From: Ehretia macrophylla
Lineage: Eukaryota > Streptophyta > Magnoliopsida > Boraginales > Ehretiaceae
Direction of reading: 5' to 3'
Assembly: GCA_037974665.1 (NCBI GenBank)
Contig: CM075777.1
Coordinates: 15,399,001 to 15,463,000 of the forward strand
Length of the DNA stretch: 64,000 nucleotides
Part shown: positions 1-11,681 of the stretch, piece by piece
Layout: the number at the start of each line of letters is the position of its first letter
Position numbering within the stretch: position 1 is the first letter of the stretch
Program-made: the position numbers and the translations under genes
Notes under the pieces: model-generated
Database searches by the model: none
Told to the model about the DNA's origin: nothing
Seen by the model: the letters and a program-made list of their open reading frames with translations, nothing else

Positions 1-563
1 GGGCTTTGCAAGCACAGACCCATTGAAGAAGCTTTGTCCTTTTTCTATGATGTCGAGGGCAAGGGATTAGTTCGTTATATTTCTTTCGACAGTATCATGA
101 TCAACGGACTATGCAAGAGAGGGAAACTTGATGTTGCTAGCAATATGTTCAACAATCTTGCTTCCAAAGGGTTGCATCCAAATGTTACGACATACAATAT
201 AATGATAAAGGGGCTTTGTCAACATATGTTCTTGGAGGATACGAAGAAGCTTTTTGAGAAAATGGAAAATAGCGGTTGTTTGCCAAATGAAATTACTTAT
301 AATGTTATTATCCAAGAATTCTTAAAGCAGGGTATCTCTCATGATACGACGATGTATCTCGAGTAAATGGTCAAATGAGGTTTCTCACCTGATTCGTCTA
401 CATTACCATATTGATACATCTACTCCCCGTAGAAGGTCAGGATCTTTTGTTTCAGAATATGATTCAGAAATTGGTTCTAAATGATAAAAAAAATCTCTAA
501 GTTTCTGGTGTTACATTATGTTCCTCACTTCAACAGGAGACGTTGAAAGTTGGTAAGACATGA
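1..563 (+). pseudogene. PPR protein gene remnant, 3' part (copy 1)
   Basis: This is the C-terminal part of a P-class PPR protein, cut by the window start. It reads in frame 1 from base 1 and covers about four 35-residue repeats (for example TTYNIMIKGLC, ITYNVIIQEFL). It matches the last repeats of the intact gene at 35213-37108. Reading stops at a TAA at 364-366, where the intact gene has CAA, and a second in-frame TGA lies at 376-378, where the intact gene has AGA. Homology continues past both stops to about 563, so the last 60 or so codons are still recognisable but unread. It was probably an organelle RNA-binding protein gene of the restorer-of-fertility-like group and now looks non-functional. 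Confidence 0.85.
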
Positions 564-1750
564 TCTCTAGGTTTTTGCAGCTTTGTTATATTTTTATAAT
601 TTATAGTTTGATTATATTTGGAAAGAAATTCTTATCATGTAATGTTTCTTGGCAAATTTTTTTGTGTTGAACCTGAGAAAATGTCTCTATCAATCTTTTC
701 TGGATCATGGTATTTGATATAATATATGTCTAGAGGGAGATGCTAATAACAATAAGTTTGTTATCCCTTGACACAGCCTTGAAGAAGTTTGAAAAGAAAG
801 TTTGTTTCTGTAAGCTGAATAGTAGCTTTGAAGCAAAATCTGGCATATATATCTGTAGCAACGAGCTAGTGAACCTGATATCAGGAACATTAGGGCGGAA
901 GATAGTTTTTACTGTGGCAGAAGATCAGGTGCTCTTGTGAATCCTTCCATTGTTAAATGTGGCATATCGTTTTCCATTGTACAATTTCATAATTGTGATG
1001 TTGGCTTGATTTTTCACAAGTAAACATGGTATAGATGTGGAGTTTGTATTAGAGAATCTGTGCTATTTCACTATGTCAAAAGACTTGAAATGCATGACAA
1101 AAGCAAAGTGGGAGGCATTCAGCTCATGATAAGCCAAGTAGTGGATTTGTGTAAGGTATTAAATTGTGCAATTTTTTGTCATGTGATTTTCTATTTGAAG
1201 TCTAGGCAACTGATATGTATTCATTATGTCTATAATAACCTGTAAAATCTGGAACTAAATTATGTCTCCATTTTGTAGCATACTTCTTACTCATAACTGT
1301 GCCTATGAACTTTAGTACCTAAACACGTAAATTATGAAATATGTTTGACTGTGAAAAGCATCAGGCTTAGGCCCAGGTTCAATCCCCTGAAATATGTATC
1401 CAAGTCAGAAACCCAAAGCCCAAATTGTGCACAGATGCTCAGTTGAATGAGCAGCTCAGACCTCCATCCCCTCCTGCACGTTGACTTCCACCTCTCCTTG
1501 GATATTTTTGAAACTGAAAGCGAAGAAGTTTCTTTGACATGTGTTCGGTTCAATTTTCTCCCTCTGCCCTGATTACTTTGTGCAAAGAGCTGCAAATGTG
1601 GCAGTGAATTTTGTTGCTTGATCAATTAGGTGTGGGTGTTTCCCATTAGATTGGATTTGTAATGTCCCACCCCCTTTAGCCTCTGTTTTGTTCAGTGATC
1701 TTCCCCCTCTAAGGGTTGGTTAACTTTGTGATTAATCAATACATTGATTT
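564..1750. repeat. Duplicated 3' flank of PPR genes (block A)
   Basis: Non-coding DNA after PPR copy 1. It is closely similar to 25848-27240 and more distantly to 37109-38960 and 58641-59008, which follow or once followed other PPR copies. Shared landmarks include a stretch ending in GACACAGCCTTGAAGAAG near 768-788 and one about AGAAGATCAGGTGCTCTTGTG near 916-937. The small ORFs here are not conserved between copies and are not genes. Confidence 0.75.
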
Positions 1751-1795
1751 CAGACTGTTTGTATATACTTCCTTCAAAATCTAGCTGTTTCCCCA

Positions 1796-2110
1796 GACAA
1801 GAGAAAGTCAAAAATGAGGAAGATGGGAATATACATCGCTCTGAGTGGGGTTGCTTTTGCCATAAGCATTGGTATCGTGGCAGCTTTCTTGATCATTCGA
1901 GGGAGGAAGAAAAACGACTCGTGCAAGACTGAAGATGGGGAGCTACAACAGCTTAAGTTGAGTATAAGAACTGTCAGTGAAAAAAGAGTTTTATTTGATG
2001 GATCTCAAGATACTCTTGATGGTCAGATTCTTGATACCACACCAGATAAGACGATGGTGGAGATATACACTCTTGAGCAACTGAAGAAAGCGACGGAGGA
2101 CTTCAATCCC
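1796..2110 (+). pseudogene. Receptor-like kinase fragment (membrane segment and juxtamembrane)
   Basis: The open frame reads DKRKSKMRKMGIYIALSG, then a hydrophobic segment (about GVAFAISIGIVAAFLII), a basic stop-transfer stretch RGRKKN, and a juxtamembrane region ending IYTLEQLKKATEDFNP. That ending is the usual lead-in to a plant receptor-like kinase domain. The order fits a LysM-type or similar receptor kinase, but the ectodomain and kinase domain are absent, so the subfamily is uncertain. A run ending TTTCCCCAG just before 1796 could be an old splice acceptor. The frame stops at TAA 2111-2113, where unrelated duplicated DNA begins. A shorter damaged copy lies at 27241-27403, also downstream of PPR flank sequence. 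Confidence 0.55.
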
Positions 2111-2700
2111 TAAAAACTCCCTAGTCTCGATGCGGAATTCAGCCTTGATAAGGGGTTTGTTCTTGTGATTGATGATTAAAAACAATTCCAGAGCAGCTTT
2201 GGCCTCACCATGATAAGAGGTATATTCTACACTTACCAGGTGAAGACATACATCAGCATCGGAAGATCGAGTTTGTGGATAAACAGAACCAAGCAGTTGC
2301 AAGTTTTACAAGGGATTGGAAAGCTTTCGACTGGACAAAACAGCTAGATTAATTGTTTATCTTGAAGATTCCGACGGAGCAGCTAGCCAGCAATCATACT
2401 CTTCGATATATATGGTGGTGAAATTCCTTATGCTTGAAATGGTTAGAAGGATATCGTCAACTGTGGATCTAAATAAATCTTCGTTCATGTGCAATATCCT
2501 TTAGAGGAAATCTCTAGAAAAAGAAGGTACAATATCAAATGAAATATGGGAAGGCCATGTATTGATTAACGCTTCAAATTTAACAAATATTCGAGATTCA
2601 CCCTTGTACGTGTATTTAACTTCTTGTGATTGACTCATGAAATTGCTTCTTTTGTAAGATTGTCTAACTTGCATTTTGTTATAAAAATGCGTAAAAGCTA
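2103..2700. repeat. Unidentified duplicated block, copy of 39700-40385
   Basis: This block is about 90 percent or more identical by eye to 39700-40385, starting at the same TTCAATCCCTAAAAACTCCC in both. Each copy has small indels. The minus-strand ORF at 1991-2302 runs out of the block into antisense of the kinase fragment, and its frame is not kept in the second copy, so I do not call it a gene. The origin is unknown. Confidence 0.6.
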
Positions 2701-3028
2701 GAACCACATTTCGTCCGCATTTTAAAGCATACTTATAACTGCTTTGTTTTGCCTATGAAATATGTCGCAGAGGGAAAAAAGTGAGTCTCACATAAAAGGA
2801 GTTGAACGGCCGTTGACCTAATAAAAGATCAATTCCACACTTAATTTTCAGACAAATGTTCAAATTAAACTTTTAGCTACATAACAGTCATAGAGCATAA
2901 ATCTGTCCATACATGTACATACAAACAAATGTAGTTTCTTTAGATTTCTCTTTTAAAAAAAATATTTTTTACAAGATCATCATATTGCTAATTGGCACTG
3001 ACATCCTCATCAGACTAATAAATGAATC
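2701..3028. other. AT-rich intergenic DNA, nothing recognised
   Basis: No ORF, repeat or RNA gene that I can support. Confidence 0.5.
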
Positions 3029-3465
3029 GTTGGAGAATTTAGTTGTTTTACATGGATAAATTAGGTGTATATGATCTTGAGTTCCTCCACTTAGTACCAA
3101 TTAGTTTTAGGATAAAAGCTCAGACAATTAGTTTTAAGATGGAAGCCTAGACTAATCTATCATAATGATATCAGAGCTGGCCTCGGTCTTCGCTGCTCTT
3201 GTGCCGCATTACTTGCTTTCAACAGTTGACTTAAATCATGAGTCACACGTGAAGGGGGTTGTTAGAGAATTCAATTATTCCACATGAATAAATCAAGATA
3301 TTTAAGGGGGTGTTGAAAAACCAATTGTCCTAAATGGATAAATCAATATATTTATAGGGTGTTGAAAAATCAATTGTCCCACATAGATAAATCAATACAT
3401 TCAAGACAATATGAGATCTTAGACTACTATACTTTATACCAATGAACTCAGGCTAATCTATCACA
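3029..3465 (+). mobile_element. TRIM-type small LTR element (fossil)
   Basis: Two short related direct repeats begin TTGGAGAATTTAG (about 3029-3165) and TGTTAGAGAATTC (3260-3465). The first is followed by TGATATCAGAGCTGG (about 3167-3181), close to the plant initiator-methionine tRNA primer site. The second is preceded by the purine run GAAGGGGGT (3251-3259). That is the arrangement of a terminal-repeat retrotransposon in miniature without coding sequence. The second repeat is longer because its first 50-60 bases are repeated about three times (3260-3400). The two repeats are well diverged, so the insertion is old. No clear target duplication was found. Confidence 0.6.
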
Positions 3466-3840
3466 TACGTGATTGAATTACCTTGTATGTTACAGCGTAA
3501 GCATTTTTTATAATGATGATTCTATCATGTTGTTGAAACAATCTCTAGAAATGATGTATTTGCAAATCCAACAGTACTGTAATACCCCTATCAGGTGCGA
3601 ATCGAGATAAATTGATAGATTATTAAGAAATGAACTATTAGCATTTTAACGCATTTGAGTTAAATACTTGATTGAAATGTATCAAACGTGATGCCGAGAC
3701 ATTTAAAATAGATATCGAGTTCAATTAAATAAGTTTTACTCGGAAGTTACAAATTAGTTGTGGGCCAACTTCAGAATAAAAAATGTATCGATTGGAGAAT
3801 ATTTAGGAGGCAAATTATATATGGATGGAAGGCTCTACGA

Positions 3841-3927
3841 GTCTAGTTTCTAACACTTCAAACGGTTCGCGAATTGGAAATTCGTGTCTAGTTTCTAACA
3901 CTTCAAACGGTTCGCGAATTGGAAATC
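3841..3927. repeat. 45-bp tandem duplication inside the LTR
   Basis: Two adjacent copies of a 45-base unit starting GTCTAGTTTCTAACACTTC, nearly identical, so a recent local duplication relative to the age of the LTR. Confidence 0.85.
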
Positions 3928-4882
3928 TCTAGCATAAGTTATGATCGTTTTAGCAAACTGTCTGAAATGCCTCTAAGACACGAAAATGCAAGCTTAAGGG
4001 GTCATTTTGTAATTGTGCATCTTAATAGCAAAGTATCCTATATCTAGAAGCTTCTAAAACCTGGGAGATTAATTTTTTTTTTGGAATTTTCTACTATACG
4101 GTTGCGGAAATTTCTTCCGCAACTGATTAAACAAGCAAAGTTCTTTCCGACTAACACGTGGTAGCGCAACATGTGATCTTTGAATTTAAAATATGGGATG
4201 AATGAGATGAAATGAATGAAATGGACATGACTAAAAAATAATAAATATGTAAAATGACCTAAATGAACAAGAAAGTAAAGACAAAAAAAATGCAAATGAC
4301 AAATTTAGGTCTCATGTAGTGTTATTTATTTATTTAATTTTTGTTCAAAACTTGTCCCCACGTTTAGTGTTAGTCTCTTTCTTTTATTTTTTTATTTTCA
4401 AAAAAATGTAGTAATGTAACAACCATGTATGCAATCAACGTAGCCAAAAAAAAAAAAAAGAATTTGCACGCAGTGCTGTATACATTTTACCATTTGTACT
4501 TCAACAATGTCAGCTAATCCAACCATTAATATAATTAGTTTGTAAGATCTTTGATCGGATATTTTTTTATATTTTTTTTATCTTTGTTGTGACCGTGAAT
4601 GAACTTCGCATGTGTCGCGAGTTTTATCCTTGAAATTAAAGGTTTTAAATTCGAATTAAAAAATAGAGTTACATTAGGTAATTAACTGTCAGCGTAAAAT
4701 ACATCGGTATTTCTACGTATCAATTTGAGACATCATGATATAACCATTGTGAAGGCTTGATTTGGTTTCTGATAAAAGTGAGAGGTATCGACAAATTCAT
4801 ATAATCAACACTTAGTGAAAAACGCTTGATTTGGTTTCTGATAAATCTTTTAAGTTCACACAAGAATTTAAAATCTAGGACA

Positions 4883-5165
4883 CATGATAAAAGAATTCAA
4901 AATCTTTCTGTAATCATAACCAAAAAAAGAGAATGTGCATGCCATCCTTTAATTTCTAGCAAACTATTTTACTCACAATTAATGATAAGAGAAATCAAAT
5001 CGTTGTCAAAATATGATAAAAGTAATTTTTAAATCAAAATCCTTTTACAATCAACATAGCCAAAAAAAAAGGAATTTGCGTGTCATCCATTACTCTCTCA
5101 GCAAAGCATTTAACTCACAATTAATGATAAAAGAAATCAAATCGTTGTCAAGATCTCATAAAACT
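4883..5165. repeat. Imperfect tandem duplication, period about 137 bp
   Basis: Two diverged units share CTCACAATTAATGATAA, AGAAATCAAATCGTTGTCAA and an A-rich stretch after TAGCC or AACC. A weaker partial relative lies at 4425-4470. The small ORFs here come from this repeat and are not genes. Confidence 0.7.
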
Positions 5166-5204
5166 GCACCTAACCTAACTATTATAATCAATCGAAGTAT
5201 AAAA

Positions 5205-5440
5205 GGTAAATGATGCATATAGTCCCTATTGTTTCCTAAAAATTTAATTTAGTGCATACACGTGACCCCTATTTGGGGACTAAAATAATTTTGTTTTAAA
5301 AAATAATAGGGATTAAATTGGTTAGTTTTGAATAATATAAACAATTTTGAATCACTTTTGTACATATTAATTTTTTAGAACATTAAAGACTAACTTAAAA
5401 AAAATATGTAAATAATAAGGACTATATGCATAATTTACCC
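5205..5440. mobile_element. Mutator-type MITE, copy 1 (236 bp)
   Basis: The ends are inverted: GGTAAATGATGCATATAGTCC at the left and its near complement ending GCATAATTTACCC at the right. The family is recognised by AGTCCCTATTGTTT-type arms, as in the copies at 13620-14105 and 42610-43007. The flanks AAGTATAAAA and AACTACAAAT agree at 7 of 10 positions, consistent with a decayed target duplication of about 10 bp. It sits inside the long LTR. Confidence 0.65.
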
Positions 5441-7802
5441 AACTACAAATATGAAATCAAAGTATGTGATTAAGAAGGACAAAATGTGTGTATATCTTGT
5501 AAATGGAATGTGAATGGGTGTTTGGTAGTGGAAATGCTTGGGTCTTGTAACTGAAAAGACTACATGAAATGAAGAGCAAAGGATAAATAGGTAATTCTTC
5601 ATTTGATATTTCCTATGCATTAAGGGCATATGAGTAAATGATTTATGAATTGACATTTTTTGAACTAGAAAAAAGGCCATTAATGTCCACTCCCATTGAA
5701 TTAACGGTGGGACATGCCTTTACTGATGTGGCATGAACCGTATATGAGACGAACCCTTTTTTTTATATTGGAAACAGCCTATTCACGTGAGGGAGGGAGA
5801 TAAAGAGGGAGAGAGAAAAGAAGAAGAAGAAGAGAAGCAAGAAAATTATGCTGCACAATTTTGAAAATATGGACGATCAGAGGGCCATTTGTGGTTCGAT
5901 CGAGCTGAAATTTTGTGTATGTGTTCACAACTCGTGGGTTGAAGTCTTCAATATTTACGGTCAGAATTTGATTTTGAGCTCTTTAAGTTCCGTTTTTGCT
6001 GTGTGAACAGTAGTGATGTGTTTGGAGATTTATCTCCATCTTTCTAAGTGAGGGGATTCTTAAAGGTTTTGATAGTTTTAAGCTTGATTTAGGTATGAAT
6101 CCATGTATTTATGATATTTTTTGTTGATCAAGCAAGAATATCTTGTTTAGAATTGATTTGCAGTAGTAAATGTGTTTTAATGCTTGATTGAATATTAAAT
6201 TTCATGTGTTGGCAAGTATATTGTACGTTGAAATTATGGTTAGATGTAAGGTTAAACTTTGTTCTTAGCTTAAGCATAGAATTTATATGTTGTATATATA
6301 AGTTGGAAAAATAATTTTATGGCTTGGGAGCAAAGTTGGTGGATAGTTAAAGTGTATATGTGTGTATGAAATGGTTATTGGGTTAAAAGATGGTTGGTTA
6401 TGTTTGATTCTTGGTTATGGATTGAAAGCTTAGATTGTATTATGGTGGAAGATTAGTGTTTTTTAAAGTAAATGAATGTATGTTGGGTTGGTAATTGATG
6501 GAAATTTGGGTTAATTGTTGTAGAATGGTCACTTGGTAGAAAGGGGATTAGTTCTTTAGAAAGGGGGTTGATGGCTTGTATGCTAATTTTGGTGTAATTC
6601 ATGTTGTTTTGAGTGAATATGTGTATGTGATTTAATGATTGATGGAATTTGGACTTGCTAGGTGAAGTTATTGTTTTGAAAGATGAATGGAAAATCAAAG
6701 CTTAGGCTTGGGTAAAGTGAATGCTTGGTGATAATAAATGCTTGTTGGAAATGAATCCTAGTTGGGTCATAATTGCTTAGGTGGAATTAATGTCTAAGTG
6801 GTATAAATACATAGGCGCATTGAAGGCTTAAGTAAAAAGAAGGAGTGCTTGAAATGAATCCTATCAAACACGTTATTTAAGTGCTTATTGATTACTAAAG
6901 TGTTTATCAAATGTCAATGTGATACTAAAGTGTTATTGTTTGCTTAAATGTTAGAGGGACAACCTACTTTGTTGTCCTCTCGCTTAAAGTGCATTGAATG
7001 AATGTTCTAATGATTGATTGTGTATTATCGAGAGGTTGCAACATTTTATCGAGGCACGGTAGTGTTATGTCTCCACTGGGCAGTAGCGGGCTTGCCAGTG
7101 GTTGGTTACACAGCCTCCGCGACTTATTCCCCCACTCGCATGGTCGGTGAAAGCTATAGGGTGTTGGGTTGTAGGATTTCGGGGTATATCCGGAGTACAC
7201 CCACCGGTGTTATAAGGGGATTATCGACATCGCAAGCGCATTGGAGCAAAGGAAGCGGGAGTGATAAAGTCGAATGAAAACCATATCCTTTTCTTGAGTG
7301 GTTTTAAAGCTTTATTGTTACTTATTGAACTGTTATATATTTTCTTATAATGTTTAATGCTTATATGTTTTCTATTAATGTTAAATTGCTTGCATATCTC
7401 ATGGCATTCATGCATCACGAAAAGGTTTTCCAAAGCCTCCCGTGTTCCCCTCTCACTGAGCTTTATGGCTCACCCCTTTCATTTTACAAAATGTTTTCAG
7501 GTGAACTCTTGGGATTCAGAGATTAGTGTCGTCGAGAAGATTTTGAGAGATCCTTTGAGTTTGTACAACTAGTTTAAATTGTGAAATCTCTTGTAATAGA
7601 AAATGGTTATAAAGAGTTATTGTAATGGATTCTTGAATTATATCGAATGTAATGGAAGGATTTTAGTTGCTCTGATGTACTATTTTATGGGTATTAGTGA
7701 ACGGGGTACTGTATTGTGCCTTAGCGGACTTAGAAGGAGCGATCTTCTTAAGCCTGTGGCATTACGATCACGTTAATGTTTTGTGAATTCGTGATTATTC
7801 TA

Positions 7803-7813
7803 TGGTATCAGAG
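7803..7813 (+). promoter_or_regulatory. Primer binding site (Met-tRNA type) after the long LTR
   Basis: TGGTATCAGAG matches the complement of the 3' end of plant initiator-methionine tRNA. It lies about 37 bases past the apparent LTR end and sets the element's orientation as plus. Confidence 0.6.
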
Positions 7814-8436
7814 ATTTTATTGATAGGGGTCGTACGTACCCCTTCATATAATACTCTACTATCAAATGTTTACCATGTCATTGAAGTTTAACACCATTTT
7901 ATTAATGCGAATCTACCTACACAAAAAAGGGAAAAAAAGATATCCATCCAACACATTACTGTGGGTATTATTATGGGGTGTAATCCTCTTATGATAATAA
8001 TAGTATTCACTTCTGTACGAGTCATCTTTTAGAATAATTTCAGAGCATTATTCATTTTCTTACACTTATAATATGATTAATCAATGTCATTGCTAATAAA
8101 ATATGTTATATATAAAATAGTGAGATATCATGTGCTCTTACAACGATATAAAGAGTTATAATTAAATTTTGGATAAAAATATAATGATCATTATACTATA
8201 AAGTACTAATGGAGTATAAAAAGATGAAATAATTTTGGTAACTCTAAAAGGGATTGAGGTTATTTGGGATTCATCCATAAACTCGTAGGGCTATTTATCT
8301 TTTACCACATTTCCTATTACAAAGGTGGATCCATATTGGGGACATAGGATAATAGGCTTCATTGAACCTGAATTTTTCTTAAATATAAAGATATTTTAAA
8401 GGTATTTTTAGTTTGAAATATTAATCTAACCCTTAC
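7814..8436. other. AT-rich DNA between two LTR elements
   Basis: No coding potential or repeat that I recognise. It may be host DNA or the far internal remnant of the preceding element. Confidence 0.5.
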
Positions 8437-9487
8437 TGACAAGGGGGTACCTGAGCCAAAACCAACGTAATCAGGTCATCTCTCGATCTCACTACGTGAC
8501 CCGACCCATAATTGACCTGTGCGAACTCTAACGGTCATGACCAGCGTTTCGGATGGGACATAAAGCAGATGTCGGGCTCAGACTAAGGGGTAGTGACTCT
8601 GTGACGCCCCGAACCAACATTCCCACTCCTGCAGGATACTCCCTGGACTTAGGGCCCAAGCGAGCACCGAGGCCATGGCGAGTGGGCCCAGAAGTGCACT
8701 ATGCAGTATTGTCCGCTGTAGAGCCCATACCCCTCAAGAATTTGTCTTCGCCTAGCCACTGCCAGGAAAAGCACGATGCACGATATGAGGAGACTTCTCC
8801 TTATATCTAGTAGCCCAAAGACCTTCGCATCTGATGTGAGATATTTTACCTGTCCCCCCTTGGGGACCCAGCATCCTCGCTGGCCATACGAACGCGTTGA
8901 CTTTGATACCACCTTTGTAACGCCCCGAACCAACACTCCCACGCCTGCAGGATACTCCCTGGACTTAGGGCCCAAGCAAGCACCGAGGCCATGGTGAGTG
9001 GGCCCGGAAGTGCACTATGCAGTATTGTCCGCTGTGGAGCCCATACCCCTCACGGATTTGTCTTCGCCCAGCCACTGCCAGGACAAGTGCGCTGCACGAT
9101 ATGAGAAGACTTCTCCTTATATCTAGTAGCCCAAAGACCTCCGCGTCCGATGTGGGATATTACAGACTCTATCCACTAGGTAATAGCCTTGTCTAACGGG
9201 TACGCGGCGCGGGCAGACCAGTAGCGTGTCAGGCAGCATTAGGCATTAATTGCTGCCCGGACCCCAAATTAGTATATATAGAGCTCTTTTCCATATTTAT
9301 GAGGTAACTGAAATCGTGCAATTAATACTCTCAACTACCTAATCGCACAACTCGGACAAGCTAATCATTCTCACACCCGAGAAAAAACACGGGCCTTTAC
9401 CCCCGCGTTTCCTTCTCTTCCTTGTACAGGTTTAGGTGCTGAGGTCAGACACTGAGCTCGAGTAGTTGAAAGTTTCCACCCTCAACA
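8437..9487 (+). repeat. 5' LTR of the Tat element, interrupted by a TRIM
   Basis: It starts TGACAAGGGGGTACC and ends CCCTCAACA. Without the inserted TRIM and its target duplication it is about 480 bp. A TATA-like GTATATATAGAGC lies near 9272, a plausible element promoter. No second LTR was found for comparison. Confidence 0.75.
8600..9164 (-). mobile_element. Complete-looking TRIM element in the Tat LTR (565 bp)
   Basis: Two LTRs of about 245 bp (8600-8842 and 8917-9164) flank about 75 bases. Read on the minus strand the LTR begins TGTAATATCCCACATCGG and ends GGGGCGTTACA. It is followed by a primer site GGTGGTATCAAAG, and before the other LTR comes a purine run CCAAGGGGGGACAGG. A perfect 5-bp target duplication GACTC lies at 8595-8599 and 9165-9169. 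The LTRs are similar (roughly 5-8 percent different by eye), so it is younger than the host LTR. It resembles Cassandra-type TRIMs in its ends, but I found no 5S rRNA-like segment. No protein is coded. Confidence 0.9.
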
Positions 9488-9510
9488 GTTTGGCGTCATC
9501 TATGGGAAGA
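9488..9510 (+). promoter_or_regulatory. Primer binding site of the Tat element
   Basis: TTTGGCGTCATCTATGGGAA directly follows the LTR and closely matches the TGGCGCCGTCTGTGGGAA-style primer site typical of Tat elements. Confidence 0.8.
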
Positions 9511-9550
9511 GTAATCCTATTCTCTCCTCACCACCCACTGAGAAACTACC

Positions 9551-10357
9551 ATGGTACAAACTAGAAGTCATAACTTGTCAGTAGAAGACTCACCCCCCTC
9601 GGGCGAGAGTCTCGAAACCACACAGCACTTAGCCAAAATCTAACCCAAATCGACGTTGGAATGAGCCAACGTATACACTTAGCCTCACAAGACACCTAAC
9701 CCGAATGTGATGAATCCATGGCCAACTTGGCCCCGAAAATGAATTTGTTGTTTTGAATATTTGGAGAGCTCAAGGAGTAGGTAACGCGGTTAGTTGCGGG
9801 TCAGTCAGCCCCTTCGGCCACTGCACCTCAGAAGACACGACCTCAATTCTGTATCCCTGTCCCTAGGCAGGCTCGGGCATAGGATACCGAAGAAGCTCTT
9901 GGAGCGACCAGCTAGCCTGAAGGGACCAAAACCAAGAGAGGACCCCACATGGACCCCGAGCAGGCTAAGACTACGGCTGCCATAACCAGTCATTAACCAA
10001 CTCGGTATCAGTCATCTTGCTCCTGAGATCCTAGCTACGCCCTTGCCCACGGGTAACCGGATACCCCACCTAGCGATGTATAACGGGAACGGGGACCCTA
10101 CTAGCTACCTGTTAAATTTTGATCATCATATGACTCTCCACGATATGACGGACTTGATGAAGACGAAGATATTCCCGACCACCTTAGTGGGCAATGCACT
10201 GGACTGGTTCTAGAAATTTTGTCCCGACTCGATTGAGAACTTCCATCAGATAATCAAGGAGTTCTTGTCCCGCTTCATCGGAAGCCAACGTGCAACCTGC
10301 CATACCTCGTCGCTGTTGTTGGTAAAACAGCAGAAGGGAGAAGGCTTGAGGGCATAC
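9551..10357 (+). pseudogene. Tat gag region, first part (fossil)
   Basis: It opens with MVQTRSHNLSVEDSPPSGES, a usual Tat gag start, and continues with a capsid-like region (TSYLLNFDHHMTL, KIFPTTLVGNALDWF, IKEFLSRFIGSQRA). It is broken several times and is cut by the Athila-like insertion at 10358. Confidence 0.75.
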
Positions 10358-11681
10358 TGATCGTAACTCAGTGTGCGTATAAAAAGTATGTAAAATTAAC
10401 CAAGTTTTAAAACCCGCAAGTGCACAGATCATGTAGTGTAGTATGCTCTGAGTGCAGAGTCAAATTCTTCAGGCAAGCTCGTTAGTTAGTTAGTGAAGTA
10501 GTGTGAGAATGTTTAAGTGAAAACATGACAGTTTGAAAAATGAGTTGAGTATCGTGCAAGAAAGGTAATTTAAACTAAACTAACTATGGTTTTGTAGAAT
10601 ACGAGAGAATAATGAAGCAGTTAATCTAGGCTCGGTATCCAAGATTATCTGATTCTATGCAAGGTTAAGCTACAAGAATTAACCTAGTTAATTTCCTTAG
10701 TCTGATTAAAGTCCCGATTACTATGTCTGTTATAAGTGTCGTTCTATCAACGAGTCTGTTATATAGTCGTAGTATGGATCTGTCCTTGTAACCTAGTATA
10801 ACCAGTCTGTTTTAACTAAGTAATCAACAACTTCACGAGTTAGAAACTATGGTACAACCTATAGTCTCATGGAATCTATGGTACAACCTATAGATTCACT
10901 TATTAAAACACGGATATATTGTACAAAAGTAAAGCAATCATAACATCTACTATAAGCATTATGTATGAAATACAATGCTAAATTAATACAAGCCATATAT
11001 TGCATTTAAATCAAATTATCTGAATCCGAGACTATAGATTAAAAGACTGTCATTTACAATATTCTCCCCTATATATAAATCTATTCAAACATTATAAATA
11101 AATACAAATTGTACAAATAAGAGAGTCGAGAAAGGCTCCCTCGTATTGATGAATGTATATTTCTGATTTTTCGTAATTGAGCAGAGGTTCCTTGTAAAAA
11201 TAGCTATTCAGATAGAACTTCCCCCGAATAAGAGCTACTTGGACAGAACTTTCTCCGAATAAGAGTTTTTGTCAAAAGCCATTCGGGCATAATTTTTCCC
11301 ATATTCTACAAACTAAAATTACAATATTATTTTAACCTAATACAAAACTAGCCTAACAAAAATTGACCTAAATTAAAACTAACTTGAAACTGTATTAAAA
11401 ACTGATTGAATTCTTAGGACCAAGGGGTATTTATAGACCTCCCCTTAGCTTCTCATTAGACCACTCGGTGGAGGGGGCGGTGCTATGGCCCATGGGAGGC
11501 CATGGTTGTGCCAAACACACACCACGGTCCATTGAGGGGCTGTGGTGTGGGTGGTGGACACCCAGCCCACGCATGGCCATGTGTGGTCACGCGGGCAGGG
11601 CCGACGTGGCCTCACCACCAAATTAATATGCAAAAGCAGTTAGAAAAATGTGGTTTAAGTACTGCAATAACTGACATTTCA
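10358..11681 (-). repeat. 3' LTR of the Athila-like element (1324 bp)
   Basis: It matches 16958-18719 from TGATCGTAACTC to TGACATTTCA. It lacks most of the GC-rich repetitive stretch of the other LTR, which explains its smaller size. Short GC-rich ORFs near 11445-11750 are part of the LTR, not genes. Confidence 0.85.

Larger units (their letters stand above)
3578..7766 (+). mobile_element. Long LTR, Ty3/gypsy chromovirus-like (Tekay/Del type), with primer site
   Basis: A non-coding stretch of about 4.2 kb begins TGTAATACCCC and ends near GTGGCATTACG. A methionine-type primer site, TGGTATCAGAG, follows at 7803-7813. It includes the stretch around TTCAAACGGTTCGCGAATTG, which I associate with long chromovirus LTRs, a GA-rich leader-like tract (5790-5840) and a late region with two small hairpins also found in the solo LTR at 53663-57090. 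Almost none of the internal region remains after the primer site. It is a broken fossil of one LTR and a little more, further lengthened by a MITE and two local tandem duplications. Lineage is inferred from LTR style only. Confidence 0.6.

Noticed and set aside
1991-2302. 103-residue minus-strand ORF
   Set aside because: It runs antisense into the kinase fragment and its frame is not kept in the duplicated block at 39700-40385.
3260-3400. CRISPR-like spaced direct repeats
   Set aside because: Three diverged tandem units within a TRIM LTR in plant DNA, with no spacer structure.
8553-8997. GC-rich ORFs on both strands
   Set aside because: They lie in the TRIM LTRs, which are non-coding; similar ORFs arise in both LTR copies.
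8600-9164. Cassandra TRIM with embedded 5S rRNA
   Set aside because: The ends look similar, but I found no convincing 5S-like promoter segment in the LTRs.
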